Of a stretch of 64,000 nucleotides of DNA, positions 35,346 through 44,318 are shown one piece after another. A program made the translations under genes and the position numbers. The notes under the pieces are model-generated. The model was not told where the DNA came from and did no database searches. It saw only the letters and a program-made list of their open reading frames with translations. Source of the stretch: DATGKG01 sp963783145 (GTDB taxonomy: Bacteria; Desulfobacterota; Binatia; Binatales; Binataceae); contig CAWAMM010000011.1 of the NCBI GenBank assembly GCA_963783145.1, positions 372,001-436,000 on the forward strand. Reading direction: 5' to 3'. The number at the start of each line of letters is the position of its first letter. Within the stretch, counting starts at the first letter, position 1.

Positions 35346-35788
35346 GTCTTCCGGCTGTCGAGGATGATGGTCACGGGCCCATCGTTGGTCAGCGATACCG
35401 CCATCATCGCGCCGAACTCACCGGTTTCAACGTTAACACCGTCATTTCGGACGAGCGAGAGGAACAGCTCGTAGAGCCGCCTCGCCTCGTCCGGAGGCGC
35501 GGCCCGAATGAACGAGGGACGCCGGCCCGATTCGGTATCCGCCAGCAGGGTGAATTGCGAGATCACCAGCAGCTCGCCGCCGACCTGGTGCAGCGCGAGG
35601 TTCATCTTGCCCTCGGGGTCGGCGAAGACCCGCATCCCGAGGGTCTTGTCCGCGATGTATGCTGCATCCTTCTCGGTGTCATCCTTCGCTACTCCGAGTA
35701 GGACGACGAATCCGGGCCCGATGCGCCCGATAACTTCACCATTGACCCGCACCTCGGCCTGGGAGACCCGCTGTAAAACCGCCCGCAT
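35333..35788 (-). CDS. dtd: D-aminoacyl-tRNA deacylase
   Basis: Hydrolyses D-amino acids mischarged on tRNA. 151 residues with MRAVLQRVSQAEVRVNGEV at the start, the catalytic SQFTLLADT block and the second motif NDGPVTIILDSRK. These form the Gly-cisPro and Thr active site of the DTD fold. The last four residues and stop come from repeat B copy 4, so the native end was probably near DSRK. It lies 80 bp from the divergent lgt. Confidence 0.95.
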   Translation of the reverse strand: MRAVLQRVSQAEVRVNGEVIGRIGPGFVVLLGVAKDDTEKDAAYIADKTLGMRVFADPEGKMNLALHQVGGELLVISQFTLLADTESGRRPSFIRAAPPDEARRLYELFLSLVRNDGVNVETGEFGAMMAVSLTNDGPVTIILDSRKTPNP

Positions 35789-35867
35789 GCTTCCGCTCCT
35801 CGATAATTTACCGGCAAAGAACCCTGCTGGTCTCGCCGCCCGGACGCGCTATTATTAATGTCATTCG

Positions 35868-36719
35868 ATGATTCCGGTTCTCTTCAAGCTCGGCCCGCTA
35901 ACCGTCTACAGCTACGGCATGATGATGGCGCTGGGTTTTCTCGCCGCCGACTTCGTCATCAGCTCGGAGTGCAAGCGGCGCGGACTCAATCCCGACCTGG
36001 CCTCCTCGATGGTGGTATGGGCGGCGATTGCCGGCATCGCGTGCTCGCGGCTGTATTCGGTCATCGACAACTTCTCGGCCTACATGCACGACCCGTGGTC
36101 GATCATTTTCTCCGGCTCCGGCTTCGTCTGGTATGGCGGCCTGATCGGCGGCCTGCTGTCGTCATATTTCGTCGCGCGATACTACAAGGTCAACTTCTGG
36201 ACCGCCGCCGATATGGCCGGTCCCGCGCTGGTGATTGGCCAGGCGCTGGGGCGCATCGGATGTCATCTGTCGGGTGATGGCGACTGGGGGATGCCGACCA
36301 CGCTGCCATGGGGCGTGGCCTATCCCAACGCGATCGTGGGATGGAACGGCAATACGGTGCTGAAGCTCGACGCGCAGAATCACCTGGTCTCGGGCTTCTT
36401 CCCCGGCGTCCACGTGCATCCGACCCCGATCTATGAGGCCATCCTCTATACGCTTATCTTCCTTTTTCTATGGTCGCGGCGAAAGGAAACCAAAGTGCCG
36501 GGCCATTTGTTTGATCTATACCTGATGCTCGCCGGGGCGGCCCGTTTCATGGTTGAATTTCTGCGCGTGAACCCGCGCGTGTGGATGGGACTCAGCGAAG
36601 CGCAACTGATTGCGATTGTGATGATGATTCTTGGAGCGGGTTTGTACGTCTATTCTTCTATCAGCGGTAAACATGCAGAACCTTCGCGGGCGGAACCGAA
36701 GCAGGCGGTGACGGCCTAG
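35868..36719 (+). CDS. lgt: Prolipoprotein diacylglyceryl transferase
   Basis: Inner-membrane enzyme that attaches diacylglycerol to the lipobox Cys, needed by the several lipoproteins in this window. 283 residues with about seven helices. It has the signature GRIGCHLSGDGDWG (catalytic Arg region) and HPTPIYEAILYTL, plus the conserved YGMMMALGFLAAD opening. The ATG at 35868 fits the family N-terminus. It ends in TAGTGG, overlapping by one base the GTG of the thioredoxin gene: lgt-tlpA operon. Confidence 0.95.
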   Translation: MIPVLFKLGPLTVYSYGMMMALGFLAADFVISSECKRRGLNPDLASSMVVWAAIAGIACSRLYSVIDNFSAYMHDPWSIIFSGSGFVWYGGLIGGLLSSYFVARYYKVNFWTAADMAGPALVIGQALGRIGCHLSGDGDWGMPTTLPWGVAYPNAIVGWNGNTVLKLDAQNHLVSGFFPGVHVHPTPIYEAILYTLIFLFLWSRRKETKVPGHLFDLYLMLAGAARFMVEFLRVNPRVWMGLSEAQLIAIVMMILGAGLYVYSSISGKHAEPSRAEPKQAVTA

Positions 36720-37321
36720 TGGAAATCAGCGGAAAAACTCTCGCTGCATTCGGGGCATTCCTCGTGCTGGCAGCATTGCTCTTATTCGCCGCCTCGTACG
36801 AGCTCAGCCATCCGCATGCGGTTGCCGTGCTGCCGAACAGCTCGACCGAGGAAGCGGCGCCCGAGGGCGCGGCGCCGGTGCCGGCCGGCGACATTGCCAG
36901 CGACTTCAAGCTCGAAGATGCCTTCACCGGCCAGACCGTCTCGCTCGCCTCGCTGAAGGGCAAAGTGGTCTTCCTCAATGTATGGGCGACCTGGTGCGGG
37001 CCGTGCCGCGAGGAGATGCCCTCGATGGAGACGCTGTACGACGAGCTCAAGGGCAACAAGGATTTCGTCATGCTCGCGGTGAGCCAGGACACCAAGGGCA
37101 AGTCGGCGGTGGTGCCCTACGTCGAGAAGAACGGCTATCATTTCAAGATCCTGCTCGATCCGGAAAACAAGGTCGGCGAGTCCTACAGCGTCAGCGGCGT
37201 GCCCGAAACCTTCATCATCGATCGCACCGGGCGCATCGTCGCCCATCATATGGGGGCCTTCGATTGGTCGCGTCCCGACGTTAAAGAGGCCTTGCAGCAG
37301 CTGCTGTCGGCCAAGGGTTGA
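36719..37321 (+). CDS. TlpA/ResA-like membrane-anchored thioredoxin
   Basis: 200 residues. The N-terminal anchor helix is at about 8-27. The thioredoxin domain begins near 60 with SDFKLEDAFTGQTVSLASLK, and the active site WATWCGPC has C93 and C96. The GVPETFIIDRTGRI cis-Pro region and a C-terminal helix are intact. It is predicted as a periplasmic disulfide reductant for cytochrome or lipoprotein maturation. The GTG start overlaps the lgt stop by one base. Confidence 0.93.
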   Translation: MEISGKTLAAFGAFLVLAALLLFAASYELSHPHAVAVLPNSSTEEAAPEGAAPVPAGDIASDFKLEDAFTGQTVSLASLKGKVVFLNVWATWCGPCREEMPSMETLYDELKGNKDFVMLAVSQDTKGKSAVVPYVEKNGYHFKILLDPENKVGESYSVSGVPETFIIDRTGRIVAHHMGAFDWSRPDVKEALQQLLSAKG

Positions 37322-37398
37322 ATGGCGCGCGCTCTATCCAAACGAGGCCCGCTTTTGATTAGATTGAAAGCCGAACTTTATAGGTTGATAGGTTCACG

Positions 37399-38835
37399 AT
37401 GTCAGTAATGAAGAAGAATCGATGGGCAATCACGCTCGCAGCCTGCTTGATCGCCTGCTTTGTCGTCCTCGAAGAGGTCGCGGTCAAGCGCGCGCAGGCG
37501 CTGCCGAACCAGGACTACCAGGAGCTCGAAACCTTCGCCAATGTGCTTTCGATCGTCCAGAAAAACTACGTCGAACCGGTCAGCACCAAGCGCCTGGTCG
37601 ATGGTGCTATCACTGGGATGCTGGCGTCGCTGGATCCGCATAGCGCATATCTGACCCCCGAGCTGTATCGCGACCTCGAAGTTGAAACGCGCGGCAGCTT
37701 CGGCGGCCTCGGCATCGAAATCACCATCAAGAACGGCGTGCTGACCATCGTCTCGCCGATCGAGGACACGCCCGCCTACAAGGCCGGGCTCAAGGCCGGC
37801 GACCAGATCATCAAGATCAATGACGATTTTACCAAGGACATGACCCTGACCGAGGCGGTCAAGCGGATGCGCGGGCCGCGCGGCAGCACGATCAAGCTCA
37901 CGATGCATCGCACCGGAGTGCCCGAGCTGTTCAACGTCACCCTCGCGCGCGACGTCATCAAGATTCAGTCGGTCAAAGAGAAAACCATCCAGGACGGCTA
38001 CGGCTACGTGCGCATCAGCACCTTTCAGGAAAGCACTGACGACGGCGTCGAAAAGGCGGTCGACGATTTCCAGAAGGCCAACCACGGCAAGGTCAAAGGC
38101 CTGGTACTCGACCTGCGCGACAATCCTGGCGGTCTGCTCAATCAGGCGGTGAAAGTTTCCGACGAGTTCCTCGACGGGGGCCTGATCGTTTACACCCAGG
38201 GCCGCGATCAGAGTCAGCAGCAAAAATATTTTTCCCACAAGAAGACCGGCTTTGAGGACTATCCGATGGTGGTGCTGGTCAATGGCGGCAGCGCCAGCGC
38301 CAGCGAAATCGTCGCGGGCGCCCTGCAGGACCAGAAGCGCGCGGTAATCGTCGGCACCCAGACCTTCGGCAAGGGCTCCGTGCAAACCATCCTGCCGCTC
38401 GATGATCATTCGGCCCTGCGGCTGACCACCGCGCGCTATTTCACTCCCAGTGGGCGCTCGATCCAGGCGGTCGGCATCACCCCCGATGTCGATGTCGACA
38501 ATCCCAAGCCGACCCTCGCATCGCTCGAGGGCGAAGGCGCCGAGGTCGACGAGAACGAGGAGATTCACGAGCGCGATCTGCCGGGGCATTTCCAGAACAA
38601 GCAGCATTCCGGAACCGACGCGGAGAAGCCGACCGGCGATCAGAGTAAGGATTCGGTGAAGACTCCGGCGGCCGCGGATCGCAATCCTGTGCCGGGTAAG
38701 GCGGTCGCGACGAAGCCGCCCAAGGAAGAGAAGGATGTACAGTTGCAGAAAGCAATCGACATCCTGAATCACTGGCAGAACTTCAAGGTGCAGCTGGCCA
38801 AGAACTCGGGAGACGCAACACCCGACTCGCAGTAG
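37399..38835 (+). CDS. ctpA: Carboxyl-terminal processing serine protease, S41 family
   Basis: 478 residues. A signal anchor is at about 12-32. The PDZ domain lies at about 100-180 (GLGIEITIKNGVLTIVSPI, then AGLKAGDQI). The S41 protease domain has GYVRISTF and LDLRDNPGGLLNQAV, catalytic Ser in GGSASASEIVAGA near 299, and Lys in TFGKGSVQT near 325. A long charged tail of about 90 residues follows. It is a periplasmic protease trimming precursor C-termini or cell-wall hydrolase regulators. It is probably cotranscribed with the lgt-tlpA pair. Confidence 0.93.
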   Translation: MSVMKKNRWAITLAACLIACFVVLEEVAVKRAQALPNQDYQELETFANVLSIVQKNYVEPVSTKRLVDGAITGMLASLDPHSAYLTPELYRDLEVETRGSFGGLGIEITIKNGVLTIVSPIEDTPAYKAGLKAGDQIIKINDDFTKDMTLTEAVKRMRGPRGSTIKLTMHRTGVPELFNVTLARDVIKIQSVKEKTIQDGYGYVRISTFQESTDDGVEKAVDDFQKANHGKVKGLVLDLRDNPGGLLNQAVKVSDEFLDGGLIVYTQGRDQSQQQKYFSHKKTGFEDYPMVVLVNGGSASASEIVAGALQDQKRAVIVGTQTFGKGSVQTILPLDDHSALRLTTARYFTPSGRSIQAVGITPDVDVDNPKPTLASLEGEGAEVDENEEIHERDLPGHFQNKQHSGTDAEKPTGDQSKDSVKTPAAADRNPVPGKAVATKPPKEEKDVQLQKAIDILNHWQNFKVQLAKNSGDATPDSQ

Positions 38836-38865
38836 CAATTAGCGTCACTTTGTAGTATCAGAAAT

Positions 38866-38891
38866 GGCCGGCCCTCGCCGGCCGTTTCCTT
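38866..38891. terminator. Bidirectional intrinsic terminator
   Basis: GGCCGGC and GCCGGCC arms with a CCTC loop, followed by GTTTCCTTT on the plus strand and preceded by ATTTC on the minus-strand side. It lies between the convergent ctpA and DUF1003 genes. Confidence 0.85.
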
Positions 38892-39421
38892 TATGCGGGC
38901 GTGCTCGCGATGCTGCCGCCGTCGAGGCGGCTCAGTACCACATGATGCTGATCCTCCAGCCGCCGCAGGATATCCAGCATCAGCTCGTCCTGCTGCTCCA
39001 GATGCTGCATCACCGCCTTGAGCTCCTCCTCGGCCTTGGTGTTGACGTGATAGTCCTCTTCCGCAGCGAGGCGATCCTTTTCGGCCTGGCGATTCTGCGA
39101 CATCATGATGATCGGCGCCGCATACGCCGCCTCGAGGCTGAGCGCGAGGTTGAGCAGTATGAACGGATACGGATCCCAGTGCTCGATATACGCGCTGATG
39201 TTCAGCACCACCCAGATCATAAGGATGACCGATTGGAGGATGATGAACTTCCAGCTCCCCATCGTCTCCGCGAATGCATCCGACGCGCGCTCACCGAAGG
39301 TCATCGATTGCGCGGCCGCCTCATTGATGTTCAGGATCGGCGCGTGCTGGTGCGAATGCCGCAGCCGCATCCGCTCCCATCGGTCGATGACACTCTTGTC
39401 AGGCATGCTCGCTGCGCTCAT
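38891..39421 (-). CDS. DUF1003 membrane protein
   Basis: 176 residues with two membrane helices (FIILQSVILMIWVVLNI and YPFILLNLALSLEAAYAAPII). The DUF1003 signature WDPYPFILLNLALSLEAAYA is followed by MMSQNRQAEKDRLAAEEDY and a coiled-coil tail near 125-165. Family members are cytoplasmic-membrane proteins of unknown role. The start MSAASM is supported by family length; an ATG five codons later is possible. Confidence 0.9.
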   Translation of the reverse strand: MSAASMPDKSVIDRWERMRLRHSHQHAPILNINEAAAQSMTFGERASDAFAETMGSWKFIILQSVILMIWVVLNISAYIEHWDPYPFILLNLALSLEAAYAAPIIMMSQNRQAEKDRLAAEEDYHVNTKAEEELKAVMQHLEQQDELMLDILRRLEDQHHVVLSRLDGGSIASTPA

Positions 39422-39605
39422 TGAATCCTCCGATGATGTAAGTGCCGATGCTGGTCATCCGCAAATCTAGCCGCGCCGACCGCTTTGCGGAACCTGCCCA
39501 CGACTGATCGAAGGAAAGATCGGGTGACGAAACCGGCCCCACTAGGGCGTCGCCATCGCATCAGCTATTCTCTCGCTCGATGCCGTGGTTGGCGGCGGAC
39601 ATTCG

Positions 39606-41240
39606 ATGACCGACAAAACCATCGGGAAGCGGCTCAACTCGTGGAAGGAAATTGCGGCCTTCCTCGGAAAAGACGTACGTACTGTCCAGCGATGGGAAAC
39701 GAACGAAGGCCTTCCGGTGCATCGCAAACCGCATCACAAGCTCGCGAGCGTTTACGCGTTCGAATCCGAGTTAGACGCATGGTGGAACCAGGGAAGCCAT
39801 CCGGCTCCTTCGGCCGCGGGTGCGTCGGGGACCGTGCCCTCCGAGGGCGACCGCCGCGCAATGGCGGTCCTGCCATTGCGCGATCTGAGCGGGGATCAGG
39901 ACCAGGATTATTTCAGCGAAGGGTTGACGGCGGAGCTGATCGGACACCTGGCCCGAATTGATCCGAATCGTCTTGGTGTTATCGCGCACGCTTCCGCGAT
40001 GAGGTACCGGCAAAGCTCGAAAGGCATCACCCAAATTGCGCGGGAACTCGGCGTGACTTATGTGCTTGAAGGCAGTGTCCGCCGCGATGGTGACCGGGTG
40101 CGAATTTCGGCGGCGCTCATCCGCGCTTCCGACCAGACCGCTCTTTGGACGGAGGTTTACGATCGCCAGCTGCGCGACATCATTAAATTGCAGACCGAGG
40201 TGGCGGAATCCGTCGCCAGGGAAATCGCACTCAAGGTTCCGAGCAGCGCGCGAGCCAGGTTAGTGCGCAGCGGCTTGGTCGATCCGAGCGCGTTCAGCGC
40301 CTACCTGCGCGGGCGCTACCTGTGGAATCGTCGCACTGCGGAGTCACTTCAGAAGGCGACCCTGTGTTTCCAGGAAGCGATCGCGCACGATCCTGCGTAC
40401 GCGCCGGCGCACGCGGGCATCGCTGACTGCTGTGCGCTCCTCACCTCAATTCATTTGGGAGTGATGCCGCCAACGGAAGGGATGCCACGAGCCATTGCCG
40501 CCGCGGAGAAGGCTTTGGAGCTCGATCCGGAGCTGGCCGAAGCCCACGCCTCGCTTGGCCAGGCGAGCCTCTGGTACGAATACGACTGGCCGGCCGCGAG
40601 AGCTTGCTTCGAGCGCGCGCTCAAACTGAATCCCTCCTATGCACCCGCGCTCCAGTGGCACGCGGCGTACCTGCAAACGCTCGATCGGGTCGATGAGGCG
40701 CTGGCGGAACTGGTCCGCGCACTGGAAGTCGATCCGCTCTCGCTGGTCATCCGGTCCGCGCGGGAAGCTACCCTATATCTGGAACGGCGATATCAACAGG
40801 TGATCGAAGAATCCCGCAAAACGCTCGAACTCGATCCCACCTTCGTCCTCACCTACTTCAATCTCGGGCGCGCCTATACGCAAGTGGGAAACCATCGCCA
40901 GGCGATTGCGGAACTGAAAAAGGCGTGCGAGCTCTCTGCCGATAGTCCCGCGATGATCATGCAACTTGGCTACGCCTACGCGAGGGGGGGCAAGACCGCC
41001 GAAGCCAAAAGGATGCTGGGAACACTCGCCAAGCTTGCGCGCCAGAGGTACGTGCCGGCGTTCTACTCCGCTGCGATCTATGCCGGCCTTCGTGACAAGA
41101 AGATGGCTCTGCTATGGCTTACGAAAGCTCATGATGAGCGATGCGACTATCTCGTTCACCTGCCCAAGGAACCGGCCGCAGATCCAATTCGTGACACGGC
41201 TGAATTCGCTCGGCTGGCCCCGCGCCCGGTTGCTGAGTAG
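39606..41240 (+). CDS. Helix-turn-helix, FlgO-like and TPR-domain protein
   Basis: 544 residues. The N-terminal HTH (about 10-60) includes SWKEIAAFLGKDVRTVQRWE. The middle domain (about 85-195) has MAVLPLRDLSGDQDQDYFSE and LEGSVRRDGDRVRISAALI, the FlgO/adenylate-cyclase-associated pattern. At least six TPR units (about 230-480) contain ALELDPELAEAHASLGQAS and YAPALQWHAAYLQTLD. These combine DNA binding with a protein-interaction scaffold. Its 3' end overlaps the convergent sterol desaturase by 122 bp. Confidence 0.83.
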   Translation: MTDKTIGKRLNSWKEIAAFLGKDVRTVQRWETNEGLPVHRKPHHKLASVYAFESELDAWWNQGSHPAPSAAGASGTVPSEGDRRAMAVLPLRDLSGDQDQDYFSEGLTAELIGHLARIDPNRLGVIAHASAMRYRQSSKGITQIARELGVTYVLEGSVRRDGDRVRISAALIRASDQTALWTEVYDRQLRDIIKLQTEVAESVAREIALKVPSSARARLVRSGLVDPSAFSAYLRGRYLWNRRTAESLQKATLCFQEAIAHDPAYAPAHAGIADCCALLTSIHLGVMPPTEGMPRAIAAAEKALELDPELAEAHASLGQASLWYEYDWPAARACFERALKLNPSYAPALQWHAAYLQTLDRVDEALAELVRALEVDPLSLVIRSAREATLYLERRYQQVIEESRKTLELDPTFVLTYFNLGRAYTQVGNHRQAIAELKKACELSADSPAMIMQLGYAYARGGKTAEAKRMLGTLAKLARQRYVPAFYSAAIYAGLRDKKMALLWLTKAHDERCDYLVHLPKEPAADPIRDTAEFARLAPRPVAE

Positions 41241-41973
41241 ATTCCCAGACATCGATTCCTATCAGCATTTCTCCCAGCCGATGCTCGTTGCTCTCACCAA
41301 GACCGCATCGATGATTCCATTCGCGCGGATTCCGGAAGGTGCCGAACAGCATGTCCCACAGCGGAAGGTCCGAATAGTTGTAGTCATGCAAATGCTCCTC
41401 GTGATGGACGAGGTGGCTCTCGGGTCGTTGCAAGACGAATCCGAGCCAGTACGGCGTCCTGACGTTCCAATGATAAAAGAGTTCCCCGATGCCACTGATC
41501 ATCATCGCTCCAGCGCCCGCCGCGGGACCCAGCCCAATCAGTAGATAGACGACCGTGCTCGAGAGCAGGCTGTCGATGAGGATTTCGAGTGGATGCTTGT
41601 AGAAAGCGGTCAGCACTTCCAGGCGCTGCGCACTGTGATGAATCTGATGAAGCCATCGCCACAAAAACTCCGAGCGATGTCGCCATAGATGCCACCAGTA
41701 GTATACGAAGGTCAGGCACAGATAGCCGCACAGTGCTCCGGCGACCGTGCCGAGCCCGTCGGCCGACCACGGCAGGAGGCCTATCATCCAGCCGTTCCAA
41801 GCCAGCCCCGCCAGATATACCGCCCCAACCTGAAACGCATTGATTGCTATGGCGCGAGCGTACCAGCCGGCGACCCTTGGGAACCTGCGGCCCGGCCGCA
41901 GGTGTTCGACTGCGAGCATCGCCGCGCCGAGGCACATCACACAGATCGCAATTACCATCGCTTGACGCGTCAT
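41119..41973 (-). CDS. Sterol desaturase / fatty-acid hydroxylase family membrane protein
   Basis: 284 residues with four to five helices and the diiron His clusters. These are HLWRHRSEFLWRWLHQIHHS, LTAFYKHPLE, HHEEHLHDYNYSDLPLWDML and the following FGTFRNP. It probably hydroxylates or desaturates a lipid or carotenoid. Normal family ends lie near MLIGIDVW; the last 37 residues extend antisense over the TPR gene 3' end, suggesting the native stop was lost. The ATG has GGAGCAACGGC upstream. Confidence 0.87.
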   Translation of the reverse strand: MTRQAMVIAICVMCLGAAMLAVEHLRPGRRFPRVAGWYARAIAINAFQVGAVYLAGLAWNGWMIGLLPWSADGLGTVAGALCGYLCLTFVYYWWHLWRHRSEFLWRWLHQIHHSAQRLEVLTAFYKHPLEILIDSLLSSTVVYLLIGLGPAAGAGAMMISGIGELFYHWNVRTPYWLGFVLQRPESHLVHHEEHLHDYNYSDLPLWDMLFGTFRNPREWNHRCGLGESNEHRLGEMLIGIDVWESTQQPGAGPAERIQPCHELDLRPVPWAGERDSRIAHHELS

Positions 41974-42135
41974 TGCCGTTGCTCCCTTGGCGCTGCGAAA
42001 GAGCGCCCGTCGGGAAGACGTTATGAATCAACGCTGCGCCGGTTAAGACGGCGTCCAACGGCAGCGGTGTTGCGCCGCACCTTGCCGGTGTTTGTCGTTG
42101 TGCAGCGCATTCCTGATTGATTGAATCGGCATCAA

Positions 42136-42816
42136 ATGCGACACGGAATCCTCATCACCGGAACCGACGTGGCCGTGGGCAAGACCCTGATCGGATGCGC
42201 GCTCGCCTTTGCCGCGCATGCGCGCGGGATGCGGGTCGGCGTGATGAAGCCGATCGACACCGGATGTCGCGAGGCTGCCGGGATTCTGGAATCCGCCGAT
42301 GCGCGCGGCCTCGCCTATGCCGCCGCGAGCAATCTTCCGATCGAGTTAATCTGTCCCTATCGCTATCGATCGCCGCTCGCGCCTGCCGCCGCAGCCGAGG
42401 CCGAGGGTGTCGCGCCGCCGGATCTGTTCGAGATCGCCCATGCTTATCAAACGATCGCCGCGCACAGCGACTTCGTGATCGTCGAAGGTATCGGCGGCCT
42501 CGGCACGCCACTCGCATGGGGCAAGGATTCCACCGACCTCGCGCGAATGTTGAACCTCGACCTCGCGATCGTCGCGGCCAACCGTCCCGAATGCCCCAAC
42601 GCATCGATGCTGACGATCCATCATGCGCGCAGCCGCGGCCTCGGCATCGTTGGAGTGATTCTCAATGATGTGGACGCGACCGCCTCGCCCGCATCGGAGA
42701 CGAACCTGGAATCGTTGCGCAGGATGACCGACGTCGCGATCCTCGGGCGGGTGCGCTTCAAGCAGCCGGTGACGCGCGACCTCATCGATACACTGCTAAC
42801 GCACGAGGCGAACTAA
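42136..42816 (+). CDS. bioD: Dethiobiotin synthetase
   Basis: ATP-dependent carboxylation of DAPA to dethiobiotin. 226 residues with P-loop GTDVAVGKT at 9-17, KPIDTGC, the substrate loop GGLGTPLAWGKDSTDLAR, and NRPECPNASMLTI. The start MRHGILITG is chosen, as it is the family N-terminus, over an ATG five codons upstream. There is no linked bioA, bioB or bioF, so biotin genes are scattered. Confidence 0.93.
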   Translation: MRHGILITGTDVAVGKTLIGCALAFAAHARGMRVGVMKPIDTGCREAAGILESADARGLAYAAASNLPIELICPYRYRSPLAPAAAAEAEGVAPPDLFEIAHAYQTIAAHSDFVIVEGIGGLGTPLAWGKDSTDLARMLNLDLAIVAANRPECPNASMLTIHHARSRGLGIVGVILNDVDATASPASETNLESLRRMTDVAILGRVRFKQPVTRDLIDTLLTHEAN

Positions 42817-42872
42817 TCCCCAACCTCGCGTGCCTTGCCCGTCGCGGATCATGAGCGACTGCCGTCTTCACC

Positions 42873-44192
42873 TCAATTGAGTGGAACACTGGCGACGCTA
42901 TGACCGTCTGCGTGCATGCTGCCGGTCGAATCGGTGGCAAACCAGTAGGCCGAGAGGTAGGCCGTGAGCATCGATCCGGTGCTGAGAGCGGCAACGGCGT
43001 AGGAGACTCCGCTACTTGCCCACGTCCCGCTTTGCACCACAATCGCCGATAGAATCAACAGAAAGCTGGCCGCCGCCATTTCGAGAGCTCGCCGACTGGC
43101 GGTGCCCTGTTCCGTCGCGACTCCGAGTTGCGCGAACAGGATCACAAACAAGATCATGTAATGGACCCAAACTATGGGCGACAACACGACGCAGGCTACC
43201 ACCCAGAGAGAAAATGCGCGCCACTCGCGGTCGGGAGCGGGGGCTGCTATGTAACTTGCTCTAATCGTAATCGCGAGTATCACCGATTCAATCAACGCTA
43301 CAGCCGCGCCACGGATCGGTCCGGTCCAACTCCCCGGACCCCATAGTAACAGCACCACGCGCGCGACTGACGCGTTAATCGCCAGGTCCGGACGCCGATA
43401 AAAGAACGCGGTGTTGGCCATTCGCGCGACACTCAGAAAGTCGACACACGAGCGCACCCCGACCGCCACCACTGTCAGCAGACCAGCGATCCCCAGTGCC
43501 GCAATCGCAAAGCCAAGCGTTCGCCGTCGGCGCCTAACCGCGAGGTATCCCAGCACAATCAAAGGATAGCCGCGCAACAGAGCGGCCAGGGCAAGCGCGG
43601 TCCCCGCGAGCGCATCCCGTTGGCGGCCCATCGAACGCATCGCGACCACGAACAGAAACAAGATTACCAACTGGGTCTGGGCGTAGAAAAAATGTTCTTT
43701 CAAAGGCGGGTAGAGCAAAACCAGACCCGCCACCAACAGCGCCCCGCGCACGCGATAGCCGGAGCCCGGTCCCAGCAACATCAGCAGCGATGCGGCCAGC
43801 AACCCAACATTGAGCACCGTCCACATCCAGTACGCCGTGACCGGCGCAAACCAAGTCAAAGGTTCGAAAGAGAGGAGCAGCGCCGGCGTGTCGACCGCGG
43901 TGTCGATCTCACCGGGATCGAGGTCGAGTCGCGCCGCCACTGGATGACCGTTAGTCGCGTACGGATTCCCACCCTCGCGCAAGATCAGCGCGCCAACATA
44001 ATATGCGGCAAAATCGAAGCTCCGTTGGCGTTGGGGCAGCTCCGCCGGCAAGGTCGTGAAGATGTGGAGGGCGGCGCAAATCCAGATGACGGCGATCATG
44101 ACGGGCGACATGACCGCGCGGGCCAGTCCTTCGAACGAAATAGCCTTGGGCGTTCGCTCGAACTGCAGCTCGAAGGTCTCGATATTTTTCAC
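42873..44192 (-). CDS. GT87-family (mannosyltransferase-like) polytopic glycosyltransferase
   Basis: 439 residues with about nine to ten membrane helices. The GT87 hallmark FAAYYVGALILREGGNPY lies after the first helix, with WMWTVLNVGLL and YPPLKEHFFYAQTQL in loops. Family members transfer mannose or glucose from polyprenyl donors on the membrane outer face. The GTG start gives a short cytosolic head. It is convergent with bioD, 57 bp apart, and divergent from xseA. Confidence 0.86.
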   Translation of the reverse strand: MKNIETFELQFERTPKAISFEGLARAVMSPVMIAVIWICAALHIFTTLPAELPQRQRSFDFAAYYVGALILREGGNPYATNGHPVAARLDLDPGEIDTAVDTPALLLSFEPLTWFAPVTAYWMWTVLNVGLLAASLLMLLGPGSGYRVRGALLVAGLVLLYPPLKEHFFYAQTQLVILFLFVVAMRSMGRQRDALAGTALALAALLRGYPLIVLGYLAVRRRRRTLGFAIAALGIAGLLTVVAVGVRSCVDFLSVARMANTAFFYRRPDLAINASVARVVLLLWGPGSWTGPIRGAAVALIESVILAITIRASYIAAPAPDREWRAFSLWVVACVVLSPIVWVHYMILFVILFAQLGVATEQGTASRRALEMAAASFLLILSAIVVQSGTWASSGVSYAVAALSTGSMLTAYLSAYWFATDSTGSMHADGHSVASVPLN

Positions 44193-44318
44193 TTCGCGCC
44201 CGGCCCAAACATGATCAAACTGTTCCGTATTTCCTACAGGGAGGCAACAGGAGGGGCATCATTGATGCGCGGCTGACCTACTACCCCTGCGCGATGCTTC
44301 GCGGTACCTTCTCTTCAT

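Noticed and set aside
37402..38838. 478-residue minus-strand frame over ctpA
   Set aside because: Mirror frame of the ctpA gene with no signature; ctpA has PDZ and Ser/Lys motifs.
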